Shown in pieces: positions 1 through 7,443 of a stretch of 9,918 nucleotides of DNA. Within the stretch, counting starts at the first letter, position 1, and each line of letters begins with the position of its first letter. A model generated the notes under the pieces. The model did no database searches, had not been told where the DNA came from, and saw only the letters and a list, made by a program, of their open reading frames with translations. The position numbers and the translations under genes were made by a program. The DNA is from CAZBZG01 sp964496245. Its GTDB lineage: Bacteria; Planctomycetota; SZUA-567. Location of the stretch: assembly GCA_964496245.1 (NCBI GenBank), contig CAZBZG010000178.1, positions 1 through 9,918 of the forward strand, given 5' to 3'.

Positions 1-101
1 CGCGTGGGCGGCATGGCCGGCCCGGGGCGCGGCGGGCGCGCGGCCTGCGCGCTGAAGGGGACGAAGCTGCGGGTGGGATGGTGCGTGAGACGGTGTGTCA
101 T
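1..101 (-). CDS. Possible next operon gene, N-terminal start only (runs off the left edge)
   Basis: An ATG at 101 opens a frame (MTHRLTHHPTRSFVPFSAQA and on) with no stop for the 33 codons before the window ends. A GGAG lies 5 nt upstream of it. The gap from the stop of the 702-aa gene is 49 nt, compatible with continued cotranscription, and no terminator-like hairpin was seen between them. The visible residues are Pro/Arg/Ala-rich and match nothing I recognise; there is no clear signal peptide. In DNA this rich in GC, 33 open codons are weak evidence, so this is only a candidate. Confidence 0.3.
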   Translation of the reverse strand, partial: MTHRLTHHPTRSFVPFSAQAARPPRPGPAMPPT

Positions 102-150
102 CGGGCTCCGCTCGGCGCGGTGCGGCCGTGCTGCGTGTCCGGATGCCTGC

Positions 151-2259
151 TCATTCTCCTGCGCGCAGCCCGCGCGCGCGCTCTTCCATGGCGCGGGCGA
201 GGTCGTCTTTGCCCTGCTTGCGGTAGATGCGGGCGAGGCCGTGGAGGGCTTGAGCGCAGTGCGGGTCGAGGGCGTTCAGGAGCAGCTGAAAGNNNNNNNN
301 NNCGCCCGCGAGCTCGCCCTTGCGTTCGAGCACCTCGGCGAGATGCAGATACCCCTCGCGGTCGTTGGGCTCGCCCAGCTCGCTGCCGAAGCCGAACGCG
401 CGCACAGCCCCGCCTGCAAGGTGCACCAGCAGCAGCCGGCCGCTCGCGCGCATGGCAGCGACCGGGGCGCGCAAGCGGCGGCGCTCTGTGACGCGCCCGG
501 TGGCGTGGTCGAGGCAGAGGAGGTCGCGCTCGCCGCTGAGGACGAGCACGCGGCCGGCCATGCACACGATGTGTCGGACTGCAGCCTGTGGCTCGTACAC
601 CCATTGCTCGGCGCCGTCGGGGCCGAGCAAGGCCACCGCCCCGTCGTCGCGCACCACCGCGTATCCACGGGCCGCGCCTGCGCCGGCTGCGCCCGGCTGC
701 AGGCGGGCGTAGCTCCACTGTACGCTGCCGTCCGCAGGGTCGAGGGCCGCGAGTTCGCCCTCGCTTGTGGCCACGTAGATGCGGTCTTGGCGCGCAGCCG
801 TCTGCGCGACCGGACCCGAGGCCACGCGCTGCCAGGCCAGCGCTCCATCCTTGAGCCTCATCTTGTAGACGCGGCCCCGGTCGTCGAGGATCCACACGTC
901 AGCGCCCGCGCTGTCCACGCCCGTGGCCGGCGCCTGGATCTGCCGGCGCCAGAGGATTTCGCCCGTGCGTGTATCCAGGGCTGCGATCTCGCCGCGGCTT
1001 GTGGCCGCCACTGCGCGGTGCGCACCGGGGGCGAGGCGCACGGGCGTGGAAACCGCGCCTTCGAGTGCGGCCTGCCAGCGCACGGCGCCCGTGAGCGCGT
1101 TCACGCAGAAAATCTCCCCCTTGTCCGTGCCGAAGTAGGCGTGTCCGCCGGACAAGGTCACGGGCCGCGCGGGCCGGGCCACGCGCTTCTTCCAGCGGAG
1201 CTTGCCGCTCTGGCTGTCGAGTCCGTGGAGCGTGCCGTCGGGCTGGGTCAGGATTACGCCGTCCGTGTCCAGGTCCCCGAGCGGAAGGTCGGTCTCCTTG
1301 GCGCCGCCGTAGTCCCAGGGCGAGAAGCGGCGGTTCGTGTACTTGACAAAGGTCTCGAACGCCTCGGCCGCCTGGTCGAGTTTGCCCGCGCGCTCGCACG
1401 CCACGCCCAGATCGAACCAGATGGGCGAGAGCTCTTCCACGTCGCCCTGGAAGTCTTCCAGCATCTCCTTCTCGCGCCCGCTGCGGAGGTACGTGGTGCC
1501 CAGCGCGTGGTGGGCTTCGGCGTAGAGGATGCCCGGGTGGCGCTTGCAGGCCTCCTTGAACTTGGCCATGGCGTCCGCGTACTTCTGCTCGTCAAGCAGC
1601 TTCAAGCCTTCGCAGTAGCGCTTGTAGGCGAGGAGCGAATCCGTGCCGTGGTGGGCCATGGCGTTCTTGGCGACCACGCTCACCTCCACGTCGAGGAGCG
1701 CGGTGAAGTCGAGCGCGAGCCGACTCTGCAGCTCGAAGAGCTTGCCCATGGTGCCGTCGAGCTGAAGGGCCCGGGAGATGCGGCCCGTGCGCGTCTCCAC
1801 CAGGCGCGCGGTGGCGCGCAGGCCCGCTCCCGGCTGCTCGACGCTGCCGGCGGCCTGCACGGCGCCGAAGAGGAGGAAGTCGCAGCCCACGAGCTTCGCC
1901 GTCTCGGCCGCGTTCTGTTCGTCGATCTTGCGCTGGTCGATCTGCGAGACCCGGGCGAGGTCCGCGAGTTCGCGCCGGTCCCGCAGGCGGAGCCGGTCGA
2001 CGCTTCGCAGCTTGTCGGTCAAGGCCTCGGCAAAGCCCGTACCCACCCAGTCGTGCTCCTCGCTGCCGGTGAGGTTGTCGAAGGTGAAGACCGCGATGGA
2101 GAGGCTCTGCGGCGCCGCCCGCACGGGCGGAGGCTGGTGCGGGCCCGTTCCGTTTGGCCTCTCCGCGGTCGTCCCGGAGGCCGGCAGCAGCAGAGCGCAG
2201 GCCAGAGCGGCCGCCCAGGCGCGGCGTGGCCTCCAGCAGTGCGAGGCAGCATGTCTCAT
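151..2259 (-). CDS. Secreted TolB/FlgO-like, TPR and PQQ beta-propeller protein (702 aa)
   Basis: The start at 2259 has AAGGAA 6 nt upstream and overlaps the previous stop (ATGA). Residues 1 to ~31 are a Sec signal peptide (WAAALACALLLPASG). Residues ~52-195 are a TolB/FlgO/CsgG-like domain (LSIAVFTFDNLTGSEEHDWV, GFAEALTDKLRSVDRL, KLVGCDFLLFGAVQ). TPR-like helices occupy ~208-310 (YCEGLKLLDEQKYADAMAKF; WFDLGVACERAGKLDQAAEA). From ~325 to ~625 at least seven PQQ-type blades repeat the pattern DGxLxxLDxxTGxxxW, for example GEIFCVNALTGAVRW, GEIAALDTRTGEILW and GELAALDPADGSVQW. A C-terminal TPR pair ends the protein (LHGLARIYRKQGKDDLARAM). The blades resemble BamB-like outer-membrane assembly scaffolds and PQQ-repeat proteins, but no cofactor or catalytic residues are evident. 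It probably works in the periplasm as a protein-protein scaffold. A 10-N gap interrupts the C-terminal TPR, so the exact length is uncertain. Confidence 0.9.
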   Translation of the reverse strand: MRHAASHCWRPRRAWAAALACALLLPASGTTAERPNGTGPHQPPPVRAAPQSLSIAVFTFDNLTGSEEHDWVGTGFAEALTDKLRSVDRLRLRDRRELADLARVSQIDQRKIDEQNAAETAKLVGCDFLLFGAVQAAGSVEQPGAGLRATARLVETRTGRISRALQLDGTMGKLFELQSRLALDFTALLDVEVSVVAKNAMAHHGTDSLLAYKRYCEGLKLLDEQKYADAMAKFKEACKRHPGILYAEAHHALGTTYLRSGREKEMLEDFQGDVEELSPIWFDLGVACERAGKLDQAAEAFETFVKYTNRRFSPWDYGGAKETDLPLGDLDTDGVILTQPDGTLHGLDSQSGKLRWKKRVARPARPVTLSGGHAYFGTDKGEIFCVNALTGAVRWQAALEGAVSTPVRLAPGAHRAVAATSRGEIAALDTRTGEILWRRQIQAPATGVDSAGADVWILDDRGRVYKMRLKDGALAWQRVASGPVAQTAARQDRIYVATSEGELAALDPADGSVQWSYARLQPGAAGAGAARGYAVVRDDGAVALLGPDGAEQWVYEPQAAVRHIVCMAGRVLVLSGERDLLCLDHATGRVTERRRLRAPVAAMRASGRLLLVHLAGGAVRAFGFGSELGEPNDREGYLHLAEVLERKGELAGXXXXFQLLLNALDPHCAQALHGLARIYRKQGKDDLARAMEERARGLRAGE
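293..302. other. Assembly gap (10 N) inside the 702-aa gene
   Basis: Ten undetermined bases fall in the C-terminal TPR, between GELAG and FQLLLNALDP. The frame is kept across the gap as drawn. Ten N is often an arbitrary placeholder, so the true length may differ. As drawn, the TPR register between the two conserved Gly positions is 35 residues, one more than the canonical 34. Confidence 0.95.
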
Positions 2260-3332
2260 GGTGCGTTCCTTGTGGGCGTGCGCACGACGATTCCCCGGAG
2301 TGCGTTCGCGCGTCTCCTTGAGCGGTTGTGGCACGGCAGACGCCAGAGCACGGTCTTGGCCCGGGCGTCGGTCCATTCGAGATAGTGCTGGAACGCCTGC
2401 AGGGCTTCTGTGTACTGCGCGTTTGCGTGCAGCGCCCGTCCCAGATCGTAGAACGCTGGCGCGGCGTCCGCCGCGTCCTGGCGGAACTGTTCGACCGTAC
2501 GCTCGCGGATCTCCTTGGCGGCAGCATCATCGGTTTGTGCCCGCGCCAGCAGTTCGCGCGCGCGGCCTTCATAGTGGTGGGCGCGGGCGAAGAACGCGCC
2601 GGCGTTGGCCTGCTGCGCCTGGCGGGAGAGGCGGATGGCGTTTCGCAGCTTGCCTGCAGGCGGAGGGTCCTGCTTCTGCAGGACCGTGTCGGACGTTGTG
2701 CGTTGCGACCGCGCAGAAGCGCGTCCCTCCGTTTCGCGCGCCAACGCCTCCCGGGCCTTCTCGAGCAGTACGAGCGCCTGGCCGAAGAGACGCTTGGCTT
2801 CGAGGTTGCGCTCCTCGCGGTAGTCGATCTGGAGAACCGTGGGCTCTTTGCCGATGGTCTTGGCGAAGCGTTCGGCGAGCTGCGACTCGAGCGTGAAGAG
2901 CTCGCCCACCGTACCGTCCAGCACGAACGACGCCGCGCCCTCGATCCTGGCGGTCTCGACTGCCACGGTCGTGGCGCTGAGGCGGATCTTGGCGGTCTTG
3001 TCCGGCCATTTGCCGGCGAGCTGGATCGAGCCGGTGAGCAGGGCATCCGCGCCGAGGAGCCTGGGTGTGATGGCTTCGCCTTCGGCGGTTGCAAGCACAG
3101 CACGCACCTTATCCCGTTCGACCAGCGTCACCCCCGCCACGCCCGCGAGCTTGACGGCCACGGCTTCGGACACGGCCGGCCCGAGCCAGGGAGTGGCGGC
3201 CGGGCTTTTGAGGTCGAGCACGGCGATGCGGGCGGGGCGGGGTCCCTTCTCTGCTCCGCCGAGCGGAAGGCATGGCAATAGGCAGAATAGAGCCGTGCTG
3301 ATGCCGCGATAGAGGGACGTGGCTCTGTGCAT
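2256..3332 (-). CDS. Secreted TolB/FlgO-like plus TPR protein (358 aa), truncated paralogue of the upstream gene
   Basis: Residues 1 to about 27 are a Sec signal peptide (MHRATSLYRG, hydrophobic core, LGGA). Residues ~34-190 carry the same TolB N-terminal/FlgO/CsgG-like domain as the gene upstream (RIAVLDLKSPAATPWLGPAV), nearly identical in protein and DNA. TPR-like helices fill ~200-335 (PAFYDLGRALHANAQYTEAL, then LEWTDA). Where the 1244-aa paralogue continues into its beta-propeller, this protein stops after a 20-residue Arg-rich tail with no resemblance to it, so it is a naturally shortened or truncated copy. The start at 3332 is chosen because GAAGGA lies 5 nt upstream and a signal peptide follows; the open frame continues to 3392, inside the previous gene. 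The upstream stop is 10 nt before this ATG and this gene's TGA overlaps the next ATG (ATGA), so translation is probably coupled. Function unknown. Confidence 0.88.
   Translation of the reverse strand: MHRATSLYRGISTALFCLLPCLPLGGAEKGPRPARIAVLDLKSPAATPWLGPAVSEAVAVKLAGVAGVTLVERDKVRAVLATAEGEAITPRLLGADALLTGSIQLAGKWPDKTAKIRLSATTVAVETARIEGAASFVLDGTVGELFTLESQLAERFAKTIGKEPTVLQIDYREERNLEAKRLFGQALVLLEKAREALARETEGRASARSQRTTSDTVLQKQDPPPAGKLRNAIRLSRQAQQANAGAFFARAHHYEGRARELLARAQTDDAAAKEIRERTVEQFRQDAADAAPAFYDLGRALHANAQYTEALQAFQHYLEWTDARAKTVLWRLPCHNRSRRRANALRGIVVRTPTRNAP
2366..3238 (-). repeat. Direct duplication, copy 2 (most of the 358-aa gene)
   Basis: Partner of the segment at about 6126-6956. Both copies are in the same orientation and lie within neighbouring genes of one operon. 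The main length difference is in the linker after the TolB-like domain, where the other copy carries heptamer repeats and this copy has an unrelated Ser/Thr/Gln/Pro-rich stretch. Confidence 0.88.
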
Positions 3333-3342
3333 GTTCTTCCTT

Positions 3343-6300
3343 CTATCGGAAACGCGGTTCCATGTCCGAGCGTTCGTACAGGAGCGGCGCATCCACGTTG
3401 AGGTGTTCTGGAATCTCGTCTTTCCAGCCCATGCCGCGAAGCAGGTTGGTGGTCCTGCCCACGTAGATTGCGGGCGTTCTGGGCTTCAAGGGATTGTGAT
3501 CTCCCTGCTCCATCACGGCGAAGACCGCCACGCTGCCGTCCGCATAGAATGGAAAACCGCGCTTCCTGGTAAGCGGGGCCGCTGCCTCCAGCATCCGGTC
3601 TCGCGTAAAGAGCACCATCTTGCCGCTTCGGTAGTTTGCAAGCAGCTTGGGGCCTTCGTCCCACAGGAGGCTGCCGCCGATGTTGTCGCCGCGAAGCCAG
3701 TACACGGGCTCCCAGAAGCCGGCTTTCTTCGGAAAAGGCAAGGGATCGGAGACGTCTTGGAATGTTTCGAGGGGGGCAAATGGCGAATCGAACCAGGCGC
3801 CAAACCGGTTCATGTCCACCTTGCCGTCGACCGCATCGCCCGTCTCTACATCGTAGGCTGCGTTGATGTTGAGGAGAGTGAGCAACACGCGGCTTCCGCA
3901 GGGATAGAGCTGCATGTGGAACGCACGGTGTAGCTTGAGGAAGCGCTTCTCGTAACGGCCGAGACCGCATTGTGCCGTCCAGAGGATGCGTCTCGGTGTG
4001 CGGCTTATGCATAGGACGCGTACCCACTCCGGTCTCTTCTGCGGGATGTAGGCGAGAACGTATCGGTCGGGGTACAGCCCCACCTGCGCGACATCGCCTA
4101 CGAGTCGGATGTGGGGCACCCCGTGCGGCCGGACAGAGGCGGCCTCCGGCAGCTGGACCTCGCCAACGATGCGGCAGGAGTCGGGTGCGAAGAAAAGGAG
4201 ATGATCCGGCCGGCTTCGATCCACGAACACCTGGGGGGCGGTGTCATAGGCTGCCCGCAGGCCACTCGAGCCTTCCACGCCGGCCATGTCGATCCGATCC
4301 ATGGAGGGAAACGCGTGGTGCTGAACGGTTCCGTGATCGAGGTCATAGCGCAGGATGTGCGTCTTGGCTCGTCCGGCCCGCTCCTGGTAGGCGAGAAGGC
4401 TGCCACCGTTGGCGGCGATGACGCGATTCGCCGTGCACGGCGGGAGATTGTGTTTGAGCCGGCGGCTCCTGTCGGGGCGTCGTACGTCGAAGATCTGAAT
4501 GCCATCGGTTTCGCAGAACGCGATCTCCTTGCGCTGCGGAAGGATGCGGATGGATTCGGGGGAAAGGAAGATGGACGGGGAGGTGTACCGCAGGAGGATC
4601 CCGTTCGTCTCGACGACGTCCTTCCACAGGGCCAAGCCTCTCGCATCCGCGTCAGCAGTGCGCGCGAAGAAGTTCTCTGCGTAGTGCCAGGCGGCAATGC
4701 CGTCGCCGGTTTCGAGAAGCGTGGTCGCCAGGGCATGGACAATCGCGGCATCGTTTTCGTCTGCCGATAGTGCCTTCCGCAAGGCGCGAACGGCCTTCTG
4801 CCTCTGCCCCAGGGCGCGGAAGCAGGCAGCGCGCGCGGCATATGCCTGGGATTCGCGTATGGGCGCTGTACTGTCGGTCGCTTGCAAGGCCGTCAATCGA
4901 TAGGCGTAGGCTGCCGTTTGCGAAGCGGCGAGGACAATCGTCTTTCCGCGAAGCAGTGGCTCTTGCTTGAGCGTCATCGATATCCGGCGGCGCCACAAGA
5001 GACGGACCGTGGGTTCGAGTTCGAAGAGGAGAAGCTCGCCGTGCGGCGTCAGACTCAGCATGCGCTTGCCCCAGATCTCCAATGGCATGTGCCGGATGTT
5101 GGGGCGATTCGTGAGCAGGTCGGATCGGATGGGGCGAAACGCCCCCGCGGCGACATCGTAGGCGATGAACTCGGTCTCCACGCGTCCGGGGTCGTCGCCA
5201 AATCCTCGGCAATTGACGTACTTCATCCCTGAGACCACGCGAGGATACGTCCAATTCCGGCCCAGCGGCTGAGGCACTTCTTCTGGCGAGCGAACACGAT
5301 AGCCGACCGCGTCTTCCTGGCTCGTTTGAATGTGCGTCTGGGGGAACAGCCATCCGCCTCCCGACCCATCCGGGTAGAAGTAGTGATCGCGCATCAGAGC
5401 GACGAAGTCTGGGTGGAAACGTTCGCTGGCATCGCGGTTGGTGCGAATGTCGACGCATTCCCATGCGGTCTTGCCATCGATTGTGCGCCTGCTAAAGACA
5501 GCGCCGTCGATGACTTGGGGATACCGTACGCGGACGAGTCCGCCGTAGTAGAAGGAAGGAGGCTGACCACGGGGATTGTTGTACACGCGTCCTTTGCCGG
5601 CCATGGGTTCATCCCAGGCGAGTTTCCAGCGCACGGTTTGTGCAGCGAGATCCACGCACGCCATGAAGCACGAAAGCTGCCGGCGGACGGGCTCGCAGTT
5701 CTCGCGGTAGATCAGGCACGTGTGAAGAGGCACTTCATTCGGGAGGTAGACGATCGATTTCGAGAGCTCGATCAGTTCCGGGAGGCCGGGAATCTGGACG
5801 TGGGCAGTCATCTCGCCTGTGGCTTCGTCCCACACGGAAAGATGCTGTTTGCCCAGATAGGCCACTCGGCCGTGGCGCGCGGTGAGAACTCCGCCAGCCA
5901 AGCGTTCCTTCACATCCGTCTCCCAAAGGAGCTCTCCGCTGGCAATGGAATAGGCGCAGAGCTTCGCCGCCGAGGGGCAGAGCACCCTGCTTTTCGTTGC
6001 GAACACCAACCCCGTGTGGATTCGGGTCTGCGGAACGTCGGGACCATTCAGAAACGGCGCTCTCACGGGCTGGCGGATCTTGTGGTAGCCCTTGGATTGC
6101 CATTGGACCACTTTCTGGCTTTCGTCCATCCACTCGAGGTAGTCCTGGTAGCTCGCGAGCGCCTCCTCGTACTGTTCGTTGGCTTGCAGCGCACGCCCGA
6201 GATCATAGAACGCCGGCGCCGCGTCCGCTGCATCCTGGCGGAACTGCTCGACCGTCTCTTCGCGGATTGTCTGCGCAGCGGCGTCGTCGGCTTGTGCCCG

Positions 6301-7077
6301 CGCGAGGAGCTCGCGTGCGCGGCCTTCATAGTGATGCGCCCGGGCGTAGAACGCGCCGGCGTTGGCCTGCTGGGCCTGGCGGAAGAGAGGGATTGCAGAT
6401 GTTAGATGTTCGATTGGAGATTGGACACCATTGCGGGGCGCTTCGCCTTTCGGCTTTGCCAAAATGTCCCGCGCTGTCTCGAGCAGTACGAGCGCCTGGC
6501 CGAAGAATTGCTTGGCTTCGAGGTTGCGCTCTTCGCGGTAGTCGACCTGCAGCACCGTGGGTTCTTTGCCGATGGTCTTGGCGAAGCGCTCGGCGAGCTG
6601 GCTCTCGAGGCGGAAGAGCTCGCCCACCGTTCCCTCCAGCACAAACGACGCGTCGCCCTGGATCCTGGCGGTTTCGGCTGCCACGATCGTGGCGCTGAGG
6701 CGGATCTTGGCGGTCTTGTCCGGCCACGTGCCGGCGAGCTGCACCGAGCCGGTGAGCAGGGCATCCGCGCCGAGGAGCCTGGGTGTGATGGCTTCGCCTT
6801 CGGCGGTTGCAAGCAAAGCACGCACCTTGTCCCGTTCGACCAGCGTCACCCCCGCCACACCCGCCAGCTTGACCGCCACCGCCTCGGACACGGCCGGGCC
6901 GAGCCAGGGGGTGGCGGCCGGGCTTTTGAGGTCGAGCACGGCGATGCGTACGGGGCGCTGCTGTGCCTCTGCAGCGTGGAGAGTCGTTCCGGCCGGGACG
7001 GGCGCGATGAGCGAGGCGGCCGTGAGTACGGCGCTCAGGACGGCGTGGCAAAGGAGACGCGACCGGCTGTTCTTCAT
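3343..7077 (-). CDS. Secreted TolB/FlgO-like, TPR and beta-propeller protein (1244 aa)
   Basis: Residues 1 to about 38 form a Sec signal peptide (MKNSRSRLL, a hydrophobic stretch, then LHAAEA), so the protein is exported. Residues ~44-200 (RIAVLDLKSPAATPWLGPAV and on) resemble the TolB N-terminal/FlgO/CsgG-like fold: a short strand, a GxxxSEAVAVKL helix, VERDKVRALL, a LGADALLTGSVQ strand and an EGTVGELF segment. Residues ~205-320 are TPR-like helices (AFYDLGRALQANEQYEEALA). A PQQ/WD-like beta-rich region follows (~360-730; SIASGELLWETDV, LSVWDEATGEM), then a TPR pair (~742-810), then a second beta-rich region to the end (IQIFDVRRP, AAYDVETGDAVDG). Start 7077 has GAAGGA 7 nt upstream; the frame is open to 7296, but that extension lacks a signal sequence. 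It probably acts as a periplasmic or outer-membrane scaffold. No enzymatic motif was seen, and the function is unknown. Confidence 0.88.
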   Translation of the reverse strand: MKNSRSRLLCHAVLSAVLTAASLIAPVPAGTTLHAAEAQQRPVRIAVLDLKSPAATPWLGPAVSEAVAVKLAGVAGVTLVERDKVRALLATAEGEAITPRLLGADALLTGSVQLAGTWPDKTAKIRLSATIVAAETARIQGDASFVLEGTVGELFRLESQLAERFAKTIGKEPTVLQVDYREERNLEAKQFFGQALVLLETARDILAKPKGEAPRNGVQSPIEHLTSAIPLFRQAQQANAGAFYARAHHYEGRARELLARAQADDAAAQTIREETVEQFRQDAADAAPAFYDLGRALQANEQYEEALASYQDYLEWMDESQKVVQWQSKGYHKIRQPVRAPFLNGPDVPQTRIHTGLVFATKSRVLCPSAAKLCAYSIASGELLWETDVKERLAGGVLTARHGRVAYLGKQHLSVWDEATGEMTAHVQIPGLPELIELSKSIVYLPNEVPLHTCLIYRENCEPVRRQLSCFMACVDLAAQTVRWKLAWDEPMAGKGRVYNNPRGQPPSFYYGGLVRVRYPQVIDGAVFSRRTIDGKTAWECVDIRTNRDASERFHPDFVALMRDHYFYPDGSGGGWLFPQTHIQTSQEDAVGYRVRSPEEVPQPLGRNWTYPRVVSGMKYVNCRGFGDDPGRVETEFIAYDVAAGAFRPIRSDLLTNRPNIRHMPLEIWGKRMLSLTPHGELLLFELEPTVRLLWRRRISMTLKQEPLLRGKTIVLAASQTAAYAYRLTALQATDSTAPIRESQAYAARAACFRALGQRQKAVRALRKALSADENDAAIVHALATTLLETGDGIAAWHYAENFFARTADADARGLALWKDVVETNGILLRYTSPSIFLSPESIRILPQRKEIAFCETDGIQIFDVRRPDRSRRLKHNLPPCTANRVIAANGGSLLAYQERAGRAKTHILRYDLDHGTVQHHAFPSMDRIDMAGVEGSSGLRAAYDTAPQVFVDRSRPDHLLFFAPDSCRIVGEVQLPEAASVRPHGVPHIRLVGDVAQVGLYPDRYVLAYIPQKRPEWVRVLCISRTPRRILWTAQCGLGRYEKRFLKLHRAFHMQLYPCGSRVLLTLLNINAAYDVETGDAVDGKVDMNRFGAWFDSPFAPLETFQDVSDPLPFPKKAGFWEPVYWLRGDNIGGSLLWDEGPKLLANYRSGKMVLFTRDRMLEAAAPLTRKRGFPFYADGSVAVFAVMEQGDHNPLKPRTPAIYVGRTTNLLRGMGWKDEIPEHLNVDAPLLYERSDMEPRFR
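6126..6956 (-). repeat. Direct duplication, copy 1 (N-terminal half of the 1244-aa gene)
   Basis: This segment is a DNA-level duplicate of about 2366-3238. At a constant offset of 3718 bp, 58 of 60 bases match for 6779-6838 versus 3061-3120, 30 of 30 for 6919-6948 versus 3201-3230, and 55 of 60 for 6539-6598 versus 2821-2880. Similarity falls in the TPR-like part and stops just inside the signal peptides, which are unrelated. Confidence 0.88.
6390..6424. repeat. Five tandem heptamers inside the 1244-aa gene
   Basis: Plus strand units are GGATTGC, AGATGTT, AGATGTT, CGATTGG and AGATTGG, exactly 5 x 7 bp. Read on the coding strand they are CCAATCT-type and AACATCT-type heptamers. They are AT-rich within a strongly GC-rich gene and encode roughly QSPIEHLTSAIP in a linker between the TolB-like domain and the TPR-like helices. 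The duplicated gene at 2256-3332 has unrelated sequence at this point, so the heptamers were gained, or lost, after the duplication. Confidence 0.75.
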
Positions 7078-7081
7078 CCGG

Positions 7082-7296
7082 CTATCCTTCCACGACTCGT
7101 TTGGCGATGGCCAGGGCGGCCTTCGGCTTGCGGATGCGGCCGGCGGCTGCGCGCATGGCGGCGAGCCGGGCTGGGTCGCTCGCCAGGGCTTGGACCGTGC
7201 GCACCAGAACACGCGGCGAATCCGCGCGCACGGCCGCGCCGCAGCGTCCGCGATCTCGGCCTCGGCCATGCGGTGGAGTCGGTGGAGGATCGTCAT
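7082..7296 (-). pseudogene. Possible C-terminal remnant of a MurG/MGDG-synthase-like glycosyltransferase
   Basis: The frame ending at 7082 encodes GAAVRADSPRVLVRTVQAL followed by SDPARLAAMRAAAGRIRKPK and AALAIAKRVVEG. This pattern (LxxDPxRLxxMRxAAxxxxxPxAAxxIAxxV) is typical of the last helices of GT-B glycosyltransferases such as MurG and the diacylglycerol glucosyl/galactosyltransferases. The part expected just before it (AEAEIADA) appears in a different frame from 7296, so a frameshift near 7239 would be needed. No N-terminal or catalytic domain exists upstream; the psp hairpin and the pspA gene intervene. Its TAG stop overlaps the ribosome-binding site of the next gene (GAAGGATAG), the same stop/SD arrangement as seen further down the operon, suggesting this was once the gene before it. 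A chance open frame in GC-rich DNA is the alternative. Confidence 0.35.
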
Positions 7297-7371
7297 GCGT
7301 GCCCTCGGTGGTGCGGGCGGCTCGCAATGGTGCGCGGCGGGGCGCTCTCGTTTGGCCTGGGAAGCGGTCTT

Positions 7372-7417
7372 GTGCGCGGGCCCGGCGACCGCACGATCCG
7401 GTCCCGGGCTCGCGCAC
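7372..7417. terminator. Strong hairpin 27 nt after the pspA stop (probable operon end)
   Basis: A 20-nt arm (7372-7391) and a 19-nt arm (7399-7417) pair across a 7-nt loop (CACGATC on the plus strand). There is one mismatch (G-U wobble in plus-strand RNA) and one single-base bulge. The stem is almost entirely G and C. It begins 27 nt after the stop codon of the last psp gene. There is no following T-run on the minus strand, so it is not a canonical intrinsic terminator. GC-rich bacteria often end transcripts or protect 3' ends with such bare hairpins. It is the strongest simple palindrome noticed in the window and probably marks the end of the psp transcript. Confidence 0.6.
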
Positions 7418-7443
7418 TGGTCAGGTCGCGTTGCCGGCCCTGC

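Noticed and set aside
2260..2376. Upstream start for the 702-aa gene (741 aa from 2376)
   Set aside because: It would overlap the previous gene by about 120 nt and bury the signal peptide; 2259 has an SD and an ATGA overlap.
4..2385. 793-aa plus-strand open frame
   Set aside because: It lies wholly opposite the 702-aa gene and part of the preceding one, shows no recognisable domain, and is the kind of antisense frame expected in GC-rich coding DNA.
3270..3275. Lipobox in the 358-aa protein (LLPC)
   Set aside because: A Pro sits next to the Cys and the small residue expected at -1 is missing; a signal peptidase I site after LGGA fits better.
7078..7296. Upstream start for the large secreted protein (1317 aa from 7296)
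   Set aside because: The added 73 residues lack a signal peptide and look out of frame. The ATG at 7077 has GAAGGA and is followed by a clear signal peptide.
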